The notes: generated by a model from the letters alone, not told the origin. A DNA stretch of 64,000 nt from Notospermus geniculatus (GCA_002633025.1 NMRB01000111.1:301568-365567); one strand, 5' to 3'; counted from the first letter of the stretch, positions 36,101 through 45,700 are shown. Numbers and translations: made by a program.

Positions 36101-39100
36101 AGTAGATTGTTTGTAATCGTTGCTAGCCATGTCTGAATCATTAAAGCATGATTAAGCTGTGATAATGTGACTGTTGCTAGTGTTCAAATGCATGTTCTAG
36201 GCTTTAACGTAGGTAGACCTACATGTAGGTATATTCATATCATCGCCATCATCATCGTCATCTTGTGAATAAAACCATTGCAGCTATCCAGGCCAAAGTT
36301 ATACTGAAAAATTCCAACAACGGATGGAACACCGCGATTCTCAAGGGGGTTATGGTAGTCCTCCTCAAGGGCGAGGGCCACCTTCAGGGCCTCCCTCGGG
36401 TTATTACGGTGGTTATAGTGATCAGAATGGGCCAAGGTATGGATCTCAATCAAATAGTAGGAGAGGTAGTGGTGGTCTCTATGATGATCAAGACCCAGTA
36501 CCAACACCGAGGCGCAAACCAGGTAAGGCTGCTCACGGTGGAAACTTGTGGCAATGTCAGCAGTGTCCAGAAATATCACACGATGGAGAATACTGAGTTG
36601 TGAAATCCCCCAGAGTCCAGTCTGATCACAGGCTGCAGTGAGGTTTGTTCATTGGGTTATCGGCATACTCTTTCTGAACAATCCATCTGCATCCACTAGT
36701 GTACCACAAACTCGCCTCCTTTTGTGCTGACATTGACACAATGTTTAAACTTAAACAGCCTATCCCTAGAAATCACAGCAGCCGAGTACGAGACACCCCA
36801 ATGGCACAAAAATCATTGGTTGCAAAATGTGTACCTTATCCTAGTGTCCTGTTGGTTTGGGGATTGTAAGTCATGGCATCTCTGTCATTCAATTTTAAAA
36901 TCTAACTTGGGACTACCTCAGTCTTATCAGTGTTTGCTATCGGGAATAATGTATGTGTGTTTAACCAATGATTCTGATGTTAACCAATGATTTTGACATG
37001 TTAGAATGCACCCCTCTGCACGACGCAAGTTGATTGGCTTCACTTCATAATCTCAGCCTGTCAGTCACTGCTTCACCTTGCACTATATTTAGTTTAGCTT
37101 GTACACCCATTGTACTGGAGCAGTCACCAGAAATCCTTCGTATTACAAACTTCCACCCTTCAGTGTTGTTTCTATGCACAGCAGCACTTTAATTGGCTCA
37201 ATGTGAAAACGACATGAACCCTATGAATGAAATGAAATGATAGACAGAAGCGACAGATCCAAATGTTGGCCATCCTGCCTGTTTCTCCAGCATCCAGGAA
37301 GCTGTACCCTGAAAATCCATTCAGTTTCTTTCAAATTTGTCCTCCAAACCCTCTTCTCCTACAAGTAGGTGTTATCATGCTCTTCTTCAGTTAGTCTTTC
37401 TTCACTCCCTCTGTTGAAGGCAGTGCAATGGATGTTTGTCATAGAAACACGGTTCACTTATTTGTCAGTTCTTAAGTAATGCGATTTGCTATGGGCAACG
37501 TCAGATCGTCAGGCCTCAAATGACATACTTGGGGCCCTTTTCAGAAAGTCCTTTGAGTATGTTTCTTATTTGATCTCCTCTTTCAGGTCCTACACCCGAC
37601 CCTATCCCAAGAAAGTCGTCTACNACTAACCTGGTCACCCCGTTTTACATGCAGCACCTTCGGAGGGTGAGTACGGAATGAATGAGGAAGTTCGGACCTT
37701 CACAAATGTATTTTGTTTCTTTTCTCTTTCTCCATGTGTGTGTCACTTCATGATTCTGTTCAAAGAGTACCGGCAATCGTACAGTTCCACTGGAAGTTTC
37801 CAGGTCAAGTTGTGTCATTTGGAGCTCAGCTCTGACTGTCAAGTGTAGCTGTACGCCTACCTCTTGCAGGAAATTTCATGGTGTGCTTCTGTTATCTTGC
37901 AGGTTACTGAGTGCTGAGATGCCGAATAGATTTGGTAGTGTAGACCCTCAGTATCCATATTCAGATCCAAATGTTACAAGAGGGCGGCAAGGGGTAAGTT
38001 GTGTCGTACACCTTGTGAAACACAATCATCATTTGTCTTGGCCTGAGCTAGCCGTACACGTATTTTCAACTTGGAGTTCAAAATATCTGTCATTGTTTTC
38101 GGCGTGTTCTTTCTTTAGGCCTCAGTTTCTCTCTCGCAATAAAACTCTTCCCTTCCTATTTCAGTCATATGGTGATCTCCCTCCAGTCGACCATCGTGGT
38201 GGCGCCCCCAATGGCTTCCCAAGTAACTCACCTCCTGGTAGTCAGTCACGGACCAGACAACGCCCACAACAACATCTTCCAATGAAACCTCCGCATCATC
38301 TCAACGAGCCTGTCACACCAAGAGGAAATGCAAGGTATGGGATTGGTGTTCTTCCAGGAGCTGGAGTTTTGACTGAGGCTTTTGTAGACTACAGATCAGT
38401 TTTTCAGTTGTCTCATGGCATGACTCTGAATGTAATAAGGGATAATCTCATCTTGCTGGTGTGGTTAGACTTACACCAAGTTTATAACTTGGCCTTATGT
38501 AGTAGCTTGTTTGTATTCGTTGCTGGCCGTGTCTGAATCATTAAAGCATGAATAAGCTGTGATAATTTGACTGTTGCTAGTGTACAAATGCATGTTCTAG
38601 GCTTTAACGTAGGTAGACCTACATGTACCGGTAGGTATATTCATATCATCGCCATCATCATCGTCATCTTGTGAATAAAAACCATTGCAGCTATCCAGGC
38701 CAAAGTTATACTGAAAAATTCCAACAACGGATGGAACACCGCGATTCTCAAGGGGGTTATGGTAGTCCTCCTCAAGGGCGAGGGCCGCCCTCAGGGCCTC
38801 CCTCAGGTTATTACGGTGGTTATAGTGATCAGAATGGGCCAAGGTATGGATCTCAATCAAATAGTAGGAGAGGTAGTGGTGGTCTCTATGATGATCAAGA
38901 CCCAGTACCAACACCGAGGCGCAAACCAGGTAAGGCTGCTCACGGTGGAAACTTGTGGCAATGTCAGCAGTGTCCAGAAATATCACACGATGGAGAATAC
39001 TGAGTTGTGAAATCTAGTCTGATCACAGGCTGCAGTGAGGTTCATTCATTGGGTTATCAGCAAAGTCTCTCTGAACAATCCATCTGCATCCATTGTACCA

Positions 39101-40875
39101 CGAACTCTCCTCCTTTTGTGCTGACATTGACACAATGTTTAAACTTAAACAGCCTATCCCTAGAAATCACAGCAGCCGAGTACGAGACACCCCAATGGCA
39201 CAAAAATCATTGGTTGCAAAATGTGTACCTTATCCTAGTGTCCTGTTGGTTTGGGGATTGTAAGTCATGGCATCTCTGTCATTCAATTTTAAAATCTAAC
39301 TTGGGACTACCTCAGTCTTATCAGTGTTTGCTATCGGGAATAATGTATGTGTGTTTAACCAATGATTCTGATGTTAACCAATGATTTTGACATGTTAGAA
39401 TGCACCCCTCTGCACGACACAAGTTGATTGGCTTCACTTCATAATCTCAGCCTGTCAGTGACTGCTTCACCTTGCACTATATTTAGTTTAGCTTGTACAC
39501 CCATTGTACTGGAGCAGTCACCAGAAATCCTTCGTATTACAAACTTCCACCCTTCAGTGTTGTTTCTATGCACAGCAGCACTTTAATTGGCTCAATGTGA
39601 AAACGACATGAACCCTATGAATGAAATGAAATGATAGACAGAAGTGACAGATCCAAATGTTGGCCATCCTGCCTGTTTCTCCAGCATCCAGGAAGCTGTA
39701 CCCTGAAAATCCATTCAGTTTCTTTCAAATTTGTCCTCCAAACCCTCTTCTCCTACAAGTAGGTGTTATCATGCTCTTCTTCAGTTAGTCTTTCTTCACT
39801 CCCTCTGTTGAAGGCAGTGCAATGGATGTTTGTCATAGAAACACGGTTCACTTATTTGTCAGTTCTTAAGTAATGCGATTTGCTATGGGCAACGTCAGAT
39901 CGTCAGGCCTCAAATGACATACTTGGGGCCCTTTTCAGAAAGTCCTTTGAGTATGTTTCTTATTTGATCTCCTCTTTCAGGTCCTACACCCGACCCTATC
40001 CCAAGAAAGTCGTCTACTACCAGCAGCCAACAAATCAACCCTCAGGGTGGAACAGGTACACACCACTGAACACTGACTCATCATGGTAACAATACTTAAT
40101 ATTTCTCTTCTTCCCTGCTAACATAGCGCTTACAATCCTTGGTGTTGGATCCATCGGCATAGCTTGTTAGGTGTAGTCACTCTTCCCAATCTCCTCATGT
40201 CTTTCACTGCACAAGGTGCCATCCCACAGCCCACGGAGGATCAGGGTTGGAAATTCTCCATCTCCTTTTGCAGTATACTAGTGTTCTGTCCGAAAATACT
40301 GACATTTTGATTGACAACAGAACACTTGTTTGTGTCAGAAAAGGGGAAATAAAGCCATGGTCGGAATGGATTTTGAAACTTGGGTCTCCAGACTCTGTCT
40401 CCCTGATACTCATGAAGTGTATCTCATACTGTGGGTGGGATGGTATATCACTATGTCTATTTCATTCCCATGATTTCAACAACACTGATTCCGAATCATT
40501 TTGTTTTGAATTCCACAGAATGAGTGCGGCAGGTTTTTATGTCTACAAACCCTTCATAGTTACTTTTACATTCCTTTCCTCATTCCTTGTGGTACAGGGT
40601 ACAAAATGTAGCTGTTGTGATGCACTGTTCTGACATTCTCTAAAGCTTGTCAATATGCTGAGTTTGTCATGCCAATGACGTCTTGATCTTCCTCCCTAGT
40701 GTGCCTGGGATTTACCTCACAGTATGACTTACGGGTATTGTCTTTCCTCTTTCTTCCAGATGAAATACTAAATGTTAATGACCGTCTTAGAGAAGAGCTC
40801 AGCAGTATCAATTCTGAGATACGTCGCAATAAAGGACTGAATGAGTTATCCCGTCAGATTTATTACGATAGTTAG
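17547..40875 (+). CDS. KIF12-like kinesin, 18 exons, 950 residues
   Basis: ATP-driven microtubule motor of the KIF12 group. Coding exons: 17547-18112, 19199-19273, 19825-19903, 20157-20278, 21047-21122, 23028-23162, 23395-23530, 31019-31177, 31548-31753, 32771-32956, 33547-33637, 34114-34339, 34689-34796, 35502-35592, 35766-35932, 36284-36522, 39981-40055, 40760-40875. All junctions keep frame. The motor (about 210-575) has the P-loop GQTGSGKT (290-297), switch I NEFSSRSH (409-416), switch II DLAGSEK, and the neck-linker region [15 protein letters not shown]. The phrase [13 protein letters not shown] before switch I is what points to KIF12 rather than other kinesins. A 200-residue Ser/Lys-rich N-terminal extension precedes the motor. 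A short coiled coil (about 686-725), a Pro/Gly/Gln-rich tail and a final short helix follow. Human KIF12 is shorter (about 650). Three tail exons are duplicated in the assembly (37903-38929) and are counted once. Confidence 0.85.
18113..19198 (+). other. KIF12 intron 1
   Basis: AT-rich intron sequence with no gene or defined repeat recognised. Confidence 0.6.
19199..19273 (+). CDS. KIF12 exon 2
   Basis: Encodes an acidic linker ending NINVVVR, the first beta strand of the motor (…VVVRVRPL). Phase 2 in, phase 2 out. Confidence 0.85.
19421..19595. mobile_element. MITE with AAGCCCCCGTCACATATCCA ends, copy 1
   Basis: Terminal inverted repeats AAGCCCCCGTCACATATCCA (left) and TGGATATGTGACGGGGCTT (right) are complementary apart from one C. 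The interior CAGACAGATTGCCCCTGATC is shared with a second copy at 53513-53713. Non-coding; lies in KIF12 intron 2. Confidence 0.85.
19825..19903 (+). CDS. KIF12 exon 3
   Basis: Encodes [19 protein letters not shown], the conserved kinesin VRVRP(L/F)N start of the motor. Phase 2 in, phase 0 out. Confidence 0.9.
20157..20278 (+). CDS. KIF12 exon 4
   Basis: Encodes [20 protein letters not shown] and [13 protein letters not shown], matching the kinesin strand F.FD.VF....Q.DVF and the helix that leads to the P-loop. Leaves in phase 2. Confidence 0.9.
20340..20865. repeat. ~55-bp minisatellite in KIF12 intron 4
   Basis: About nine degenerate copies with the core GAGTAACAAGATTACAATGG followed by TGGAACCACAACACCATGATTG-type sequence and a CATATGGATT segment. 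Copies vary in length. Confidence 0.85.
21047..21122 (+). CDS. KIF12 exon 5 (P-loop)
   Basis: Encodes [20 protein letters not shown] plus [13 protein letters not shown] is the nucleotide-binding P-loop of kinesins. Phase 2 in, phase 0 out. Confidence 0.93.
21123..23027 (+). other. KIF12 intron 5
   Basis: No gene recognised. An open stretch at about 22688-22845 (+) could code a short Lys-rich peptide but has no recognisable homology or clear splice borders. The rest is AT-rich. Confidence 0.5.
23028..23162 (+). CDS. KIF12 exon 6
   Basis: 45 codons, phase 0-0, including [14 protein letters not shown] and [14 protein letters not shown], the kinesin GIIPR and SYLEIYNE motifs. Confidence 0.93.
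23395..23530 (+). CDS. KIF12 exon 7
   Basis: Encodes VIDLLNP, then [20 protein letters not shown] and DDMMAVLEE. The RWSK.KGFYVE segment is characteristic of KIF12. Leaves in phase 1, so the next exon must begin with two bases completing a Gly codon, as 31019 does. Confidence 0.92.
24018..24130. mobile_element. Possible transposon end next to a gap
   Basis: The word CAGGGGCGTAGCTAGC begins a sequence often seen at the ends of hAT-type elements in invertebrates. A G tract and an N (24051) follow, so the element cannot be delimited. Confidence 0.35.
24051..24051. other. Assembly gap (single N)
   Basis: Undetermined base after a 17-base G tract in KIF12 intron 7. Exon order on both sides agrees with the kinesin, so the join is probably correct in order but of unknown length. 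Confidence 0.85.
24131..26279 (+). other. Left part of KIF12 intron 7
   Basis: AT-rich sequence. No exon, RNA gene or defined repeat was recognised before the large open exon that starts near 26280. Confidence 0.5.
26286..29307 (+). CDS. Giant open exon E: ~1007 residues, unknown protein
   Basis: One uninterrupted frame runs from ATG 26286 to 29471 (stop 29472-29474). A likely donor GTAGTA after 29307 would end the exon in phase 1 at codon 1007. AGs ending at 26284, 26290 and 26296 all permit entry in phase 2. The protein is hydrophilic, rich in Arg, His, Asp, Ser and Pro, with no signal peptide, membrane segment or recognised domain. Residues about 859-878 hold KQVQT and KEIQT, resembling dynein light chain LC8 sites. 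A predicted helix [17 protein letters not shown] and an acidic run follow, then [20 protein letters not shown], which may form a small fold. It lies inside KIF12 intron 7 on the same strand. It may be a nested gene, part of an interleaved gene with exons A-D, or an alternative KIF12 exon. Coding status looks sure from length; identity is unknown. Confidence 0.75.
29520..29630. mobile_element. 111-bp MITE with GCATTCCGG repeats
   Basis: The left end TAAGGCTGCGTTTACCAGAC continues to CATCCGGAATGCGG, and the right end, reverse complemented, reads TAAGCTGCATTTACCGGACA then CCCGGAATGCGG. An inner GATGCGGAAGCG also pairs with the right arm, so two alternative hairpins are possible. Non-coding, in KIF12 intron 7. 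Confidence 0.8.
29631..31018 (+). other. Right part of KIF12 intron 7
   Basis: No further exon for the giant open exon was recognised before the kinesin acceptor at 31018. No defined repeat was seen. Confidence 0.45.
31019..31177 (+). CDS. KIF12 exon 8 (switch I)
   Basis: Enters in phase 1 after CTTTCCAG. Encodes [20 protein letters not shown] and ends [16 protein letters not shown] is switch I. Leaves in phase 1, splitting the Gly of DLAG. Confidence 0.93.
31215..31345. repeat. 33-bp tandem repeat in KIF12 intron 8
   Basis: Four copies of a unit containing GCTTGTCTTTAGGGCCAGGC and AAGCCTGGATTAT, beginning about 40 bp after the exon 8 donor. Since 33 is a multiple of three, it creates a spurious open frame running on from the exon. 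Confidence 0.85.
31548..31753 (+). CDS. KIF12 exon 9 (switch II)
   Basis: Completes [12 protein letters not shown] and encodes [20 protein letters not shown] and [19 protein letters not shown], strongly conserved kinesin motor segments. Phase 1 in, phase 0 out. Confidence 0.95.
32771..32956 (+). CDS. KIF12 exon 10 (end of motor, neck)
   Basis: 62 codons, phase 0-0. [20 protein letters not shown] is the last motor helix; [11 protein letters not shown] starts the neck. A charged helix ([20 protein letters not shown]) follows and may begin a coiled coil. Confidence 0.93.
33160..33332. mobile_element. hAT-like MITE remnant
   Basis: The ends read CAGGTGCAGATCCAAGGG on the left and, reverse complemented, CAGGGACGGATCCAGGATTC on the right, the CAGGG-type ends common to hAT-derived elements. 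The interior pairs GAAATTC and GATTTC words. No clear 8-bp target duplication. KIF12 intron 10. Confidence 0.6.
33547..33637 (+). CDS. KIF12 exon 11
   Basis: 30 codons plus one base, phase 0 in, phase 1 out: [20 protein letters not shown] and [10 protein letters not shown], a basic linker after the neck. Confidence 0.8.
33807..34068. mobile_element. Long inverted-repeat element, copy 1
   Basis: About 80-bp arms: the left contains AGATCTGCGCACTTCCGCCG and AATCTCAACCACAACCTCGG, and the right contains GATCGAGGTTCTGGTTGAGA and GCAGAAGTGCACAGATCTGC. An inverted copy lies at 60494-60768. Non-coding; it ends about 45 bp before KIF12 exon 12. Confidence 0.8.
34114..34339 (+). CDS. KIF12 exon 12
   Basis: Acidic, then Pro/Ser-rich tail sequence ([17 protein letters not shown]) ending with [19 protein letters not shown], which starts a coiled coil. 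Phase 1 in, phase 2 out. Confidence 0.8.
34366..34540. repeat. Inverted pair of tRNA-like SINE fragments
   Basis: GGATTCGATCCCATGACC (B-box-like on the minus strand) and GGTCATGAGTTCGAATCCC (B-box-like on the plus strand) face each other about 150 bp apart in KIF12 intron 12. They look like two opposed SINE heads or one foldback copy. Confidence 0.5.
34689..34796 (+). CDS. KIF12 exon 13 (coiled coil)
   Basis: [20 protein letters not shown] then [16 protein letters not shown], a heptad-like charged helix. Phase 2 in, phase 2 out. Confidence 0.85.
35502..35592 (+). CDS. KIF12 exon 14 (block copy 1)
   Basis: [20 protein letters not shown] and [10 protein letters not shown]. Phase 2 in, phase 0 out. 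Duplicate at 37903-37993. Confidence 0.8.
35766..35932 (+). CDS. KIF12 exon 15 (block copy 1)
   Basis: Pro/Gln/Arg-rich tail, e.g. [20 protein letters not shown]. Phase 0 in, phase 2 out. The copy at 38165-38334 has one extra Gly codon. Confidence 0.8.
36284..36522 (+). CDS. KIF12 exon 16 (block copy 1)
   Basis: Gly/Pro/Tyr/Ser-rich low-complexity tail, e.g. [20 protein letters not shown], ending with basic TPRRKPG. Phase 2 in, phase 1 out. Duplicate at 38691-38929. Confidence 0.8.
37624..37624. other. Assembly gap (single N) at the duplication junction
   Basis: The N falls inside exon 17 of block copy 1 (after AAAGTCGTCTAC) and is followed at once by the start of copy 2 (ACTAACCTGGTCACC). 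This is what a collapsed join between two haplotype contigs would leave. Confidence 0.85.
37903..37993 (+). CDS. KIF12 exon 14, second copy
   Basis: Encodes the same peptide as 35502-35592. Counted once in the gene model. Confidence 0.7.
38165..38334 (+). CDS. KIF12 exon 15, second copy
   Basis: Same as 35766-35932 with a one-codon in-frame insertion (DHRGGAPNG instead of DHRGAPNG), consistent with an allelic difference. Confidence 0.7.
38691..38929 (+). CDS. KIF12 exon 16, second copy
   Basis: Same peptide as 36284-36522; joins in phase 1 to exon 17 at 39981. Confidence 0.7.
39981..40055 (+). CDS. KIF12 exon 17
   Basis: [20 protein letters not shown] and PQGGT. Phase 1 in, phase 1 out. 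A truncated copy (37587-37623) ends at the N. Confidence 0.8.
40760..40875 (+). CDS. KIF12 last coding exon
   Basis: Encodes [20 protein letters not shown] and [17 protein letters not shown], a short amphipathic helix, then TAG at 40873-40875. Phase 1 in. Confidence 0.85.
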
Positions 40876-41208
40876 CATATGACGACTATTCTGTGATACT
40901 GAAGAAGAAAGGTGCAGGAAAAGGAAGCCGTTCAGAGCAGCGTTTCTGAGTGTTCAGAGCTACAAGTCTAGGAGAACTTGCCATCCAAAATGGATGGTTC
41001 TGGACGTATCCCAATCCCAGAGCATCTGTTGAAAGATGCTCGTGGAACTTCATCTGAGAGTCCATTTCATGTGAATCACTCTAATTCAGGAAGAGGATGA
41101 ACTGATTAGTGACCATGTAGTCACATGTCTTGTAAATATTCTGATTTGTACTTGTTATAAATTGTACATATTATCTTTTTGGGTTTCAAATTCTTGTTTT
41201 CTGTAAAT

Positions 41209-41214
41209 ATTAAA
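41209..41214 (+). terminator. Possible KIF12 poly(A) signal
   Basis: ATTAAA about 335 bp after the stop codon, in AT-rich sequence. AATAAA at 42322-42327 is a distal alternative. Confidence 0.4.
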
Positions 41215-41346
41215 ATAAGATGTACATGTACATATTGTATTCCAGAAACCTGTTTTGGTATTTAACTAGGCAGGTTTCATGTTCTAGGGATGTATTTACA
41301 GAAGATTTAAAAGATCTGAAACAGATGAGATGCTGGTACCAGTACA

Positions 41347-41511
41347 CACAGCTGTGAGCGTCCATGACTTCAGGAGCGCTGTGAGTCTCCGTAATTTTGG
41401 GAAAGCTCTTTAGTCTCTGTGACGTTGGGAAAGCTGCGGGTCTCCATGACTGGGATGGCTGTGAGTCTCCATCACTTCAGGAAAGCTGTCAGTCTCCATG
41501 ACATTTGTATT
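41347..41511. repeat. ~37-bp degenerate tandem repeat
   Basis: Four or five loose copies of a unit like GCTGTGAGTCTCCATGACTT followed by CAGGAAA, downstream of the KIF12 stop codon. Confidence 0.6.
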
Positions 41512-42306
41512 CCGTGATCTAAATGTGTGTTGGGTTCATTAGAACCAGGGGATTAGTTCTTACAGATGCTATATTTTTGTTTGAGTACAAGCCACTCACT
41601 ATTTTTGACCACTTCTAGTTCTCCAACACGAAGTTTTATAAGTTTGTTAAGGTTGATTCCGTCCATATCTTTTCATATTGTTTGAACTTATGGTTGTAAA
41701 TTCCGTCCAAGTGCTCCATCATCAGTGTATATTACCATCTACTGTAATGCTAAGTTTTAACAGGCCCATATTACCTGTTACAATCCCAGATTTCTTATCT
41801 TTTGTGTCGAGGGAAAATCCGTCCATTTGTTCTCACAACTCATTATCAATACATTTGTTGTTAACCCTGTCCAGGCGTCTCCTTCTTTCCTCCTTCCAAT
41901 ACCAGTTACAAGGGAATGATGCTATATTAGTTACATTTTCAACAACAGATGGTGTTAGTGTTGCAAGTCGATCAAGTCAAGATGTCACGTCCACATAACT
42001 GAATGCCTTCTAGTATCAACAGGTTGTCTGCACTCTGATGTGCTGCAGTCAGAATCTGGTGGAATATACTTAGTTGTGATTGCTGCAGTCAGAATCTGGT
42101 GGATAGTTGTGATGCCTATTCATGTTTTATTTTGTTTCCTAGCATAGGCACCCATCCACTGAATAAGCCCTTCTTCCACCGGTTGAATCAACAGGCTTTC
42201 TTGTATTGGGAGGATGAATCGTAGGGAAACACCTACAGGTTATTCCACAGTTTGTGGTGGTTTACATAATAGAACCAAAACAACCAATGATTGTTCACCA
42301 GCAGAG

Positions 42307-42327
42307 TTTATTTTGTACCAAAATAAA
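42307..42327. terminator. Opposed poly(A) signals of convergent genes
   Basis: TTTATT at 42307-42312 reads AATAAA on the minus strand, about 375 bp after the THOC6 stop. AATAAA at 42322-42327 is on the plus strand. They lie 9 bp apart, so KIF12 and THOC6 3' ends may abut or overlap. Confidence 0.4.
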
Positions 42328-42687
42328 AAGTTGAAGGTTACAGTAATGTTGACATTGTGTAGCATTTCTTTTACTGTCTTCCTCCAAATCTTGAGTTCTC
42401 ACCTCCCACTTCACAATCCTTGAGATCTTTGGCAGTGTTTATGATTGTGCATTTACTGACTTTGTTCATCAAGAGTTCGCACCCTCAGATTGTTCTGTTA
42501 TAGTGAGCAAAGGGCACTATACCTCAAATTCAGCTGGGATTTCAGGCAGGGTCAAAGCCACAGTCATGTACCCGGTAACACTTAAAGCCCGTAATACAAG
42601 TATCTGATAACAGAACATTCAAGGTAAGCACATCAAGAAAGCAATATGTATTCCATGAATCTGTTCTCAACATAGAAGTGTCTTTCA

Positions 42688-42771
42688 TCAGCAGAAATCC
42701 AATGAAAATGCTGTGTATCCAAAGTTTGTGCAGACGTCTATCTTCGAGCTGTTCCCAGCCACACACAAAAC
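42688..42771 (-). CDS. THOC6 last exon
   Basis: VLCVAGNSSKIDVCTNFGYT then AFSLDFC and stop (TGA at 42690-42688). Matches the last propeller strands of THOC6. Confidence 0.9.
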   Translation of the reverse strand, partial: VLCVAGNSSKIDVCTNFGYTAFSLDFC

Positions 42772-45700
42772 CTGAAATTGAAAGAGAAAAGGTCTTAATT
42801 TGCAGAGTGTAGATTGACTTTGTGGCTGGCAAGTCTGAAAATAAGTGGGTGGACAAGGACATTGTCTGGCACCAAATTGTCATTTGTCAGGCACTAGGCA
42901 GTTGCTGCCTGACATAATGTCAGTCACCAATTCCAAGTCTGTACATAGATAATCCATTACATGTCAGGCAAAATCCCAAGTGTCTGGCACAAAACAAACT
43001 CGTGCCTGCCACTTTGTCAGGTGCCTATAAAAACATTGCTGGTATTATTCCCCTTAATATGGATTCCTATGTTGGAACCCAATACAGACCACAACACAAC
43101 TGAATACTCACTTTGTGACTCTCTGAGTTACCGTTAACACTGACATTGAAGACACTCCTGGGTGAACATGGGACGTGTGATTTACTTTCACCAGAAAAAT
43201 TCCAGTGGTTCACTACGGGTGCTGTCCCAGCTGATATGATCTGAAATGATTAGAATGTTGAATTCATAAAGTTGCAGTTGCTTGTGTCTGAAATGTAAAG
43301 GAGCTTTAACTGAAAGTGGGTCCTGTTCTTTATCCAATGCATATGTGTATGGAAACAGACTTTATATCTGATTGCAATTCTGTGATCCTTGGGAGCGTTT
43401 CGTCTCGGGCCTATCATCAGAATATGAAGCACTTAGTGCTGATGTTTACTCTTGCCTTTATGGATGCTCTACCCAGCTAATACTGATAGGCTAGTCTGTG
43501 CGAAAAGGAGCAGTGTGAATCCACAATGCTTTGTATAGGGCTACCGATCAGTCGTCTTGTGGATGTGGGGGTCTCCTAATTTCAAAACTCACCTCATCAT
43601 CATAAAACATGGCATGTTGTTGGCAGGTTCCAGGTGTGTCAAATACTGTTGTGAATGATAGAGATCTCATGAACCAGATTGAGAGTAACGGACCACCACC
43701 ACATATCAACCAGTCATCACCAGGATCTGTGGCTACACAACTGATCCATTTACCAGTCTGTGGCCGGCAACATTCCTGAAACAGAATGAACACTATTAGG
43801 AGGCTGAGCAGAAAACATGGCTGGACACCGGTAATGTCAAAGAGTGGACAGGCCTCACAAGATCTGGGCCCAGTTTCACAAAGAATCTTAAATCTAAAGT
43901 TTGACTTAAGTCGTCATGTGACCAGGTTTCAGCAAATCAGATGGCTTCATTTCAGACTTAAGTTTTTTCTTAGACTTAAGATTCTTTGTGCAACTGGGCC
44001 CTGAACTCGTATGGAAAGCATGAAACAGATTGACGTAGGGGCAGCCAGCACAAACGAGTGAGTGATGTCTTATTCTTACCTCTTCTTTGTATGGCTCAAT
44101 AAGACTGACAGCTTCATGTGGTGACCGCACATCTGTAATGAAGTAACAGGAGACAAGATCACTGTGGTTGGTCCATACCATGCATGATAGAAAGTGCATC
44201 AGGAGCATTATAATTTGAGGCCTAAAGGAATGACTTTTGAGAGAGTTCAGATTCATACTACTTCATGATTTCCTGGCAGTATGGCCTGGACATGAAGGTC
44301 CCAATGTATGCCCTTTGGTTCTCATGGTGCAAGACATTGCAGTTGTTTCCAATATTATCTATTGTTCTTGCAGAATATGACAGCAAGGAGATAAGTTCAT
44401 ATCATCACTTACCCCAGACCCGGACCGTTCCATCCTCTGAACCAGATATACATTCTCTACAGTTATTTCTCAAGACAATGCTGTGTACATAGTCTGTGTG
44501 CCCCTTGAACGTTGTCTGCAATTGAAGGTACATGTATCTTATTCAATCTTTCAGGAACATAAATGTATATCTGATCATCAGTCTATGTTTCAGTTAGCAA
44601 TTGCTCCCATTCAAATCCAGAAAAATCGGTGTAGGCCATATTTGCAATGCACATCATGTAAATGCCTTATCTGTTACCAACCAAGCAGACCTAAACCTGG
44701 TGCCCTGTTCGCATACCATGATGCCTTTTGCTGAAATGTTGTATTCCTTACCATCAGTTCACCAGATTCAAGATCCCACATGTGTACATTGTTGTCTCCA
44801 CAGCCAGCAAAGAGATGGGAACTACCATTCTGTGAAAGAGAAAGAGTTACTGACGAAACAGTGACAGAGACCTTTCTTAAGTACTCAGTGACTCTGAGCA
44901 TCTGATCTGTCAGCAACTTTCAGTTTCACAACAAGGTGAGAGTTTCTGATATCAAACTTCAAAACCCTTCTGACAAACTGCTTTATAATACATGTAGCTC
45001 GATGACTTGATGTTTTACTGCAAGAACTGACAGTCCAGTTAGACTAACATAAACTTACCTTCGTATCCAGTGCTATGGAATTTGTTTCTGGATTGTCGAA
45101 ATTTCCTCTGGAACAATTCAATGAAACCTTATAATCACTACAACTCTCAATGTCAAATGAATGCACTACAACAGCTTTAGGACAAACCATAAGCATCACC
45201 ACACCCATAAATTCACTCTTAATGAACAGAAAAGGACAGAAAGTCCTTATTTATTGGCATCTTGTCAGACTGCCTGATGAATGGCAATAAACACTTGATG
45301 ACATGGCAAATACTGCTCGGAATGTGACTTACTTATTTGGAATGGTTAATGCCCAAACTGTCTTTGGAATCTAGACAAGGAAAAGTACAAACAGTCAAAG
45401 GATTTCAGACATTGTGGAATGATTCAAGATGACTTTTATTCACTTCTAGGTTTGAAGGGAAACTCTGTGATGAACAACGTCCCCTGATGACTGCCTATAT
45501 TCTGGGCTTGAGCAAGGCAAAAGACCATTTCTTTCTACCCGTTCTTTGGCAATCCATGGCATTTGTGGGATCTGTACCCGACTCTCACAAGCAGGGAGTC
45601 TGACCTACAGTACCCCATCTTACCTTATTAATAGCATCACTCCAGTTCCAGCCTTTAACATCTCCAGTACCCGCACTGAAACATGACCGCGATTTAGAAT

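Larger units (their letters stand above)
35214..37623. repeat. ~2.4-kb duplicated block, copy 1
   Basis: Nearly identical (a few percent differences) to 37625-40017, including exons, introns and intronic sequence alike. It stops in mid-exon at the N at 37624. Most simply read as one of two alleles that the assembler placed in tandem. Confidence 0.85.
37625..40017. repeat. ~2.4-kb duplicated block, copy 2
   Basis: Second copy of 35214-37623, continuous with the true 3' end of the gene. Confidence 0.85.

Noticed and set aside
37587-38929. Genuine extra tail exons in KIF12
   Set aside because: Phase conflict (1 into 2), the N in mid-exon and near-identity of introns point to an allelic duplicate.
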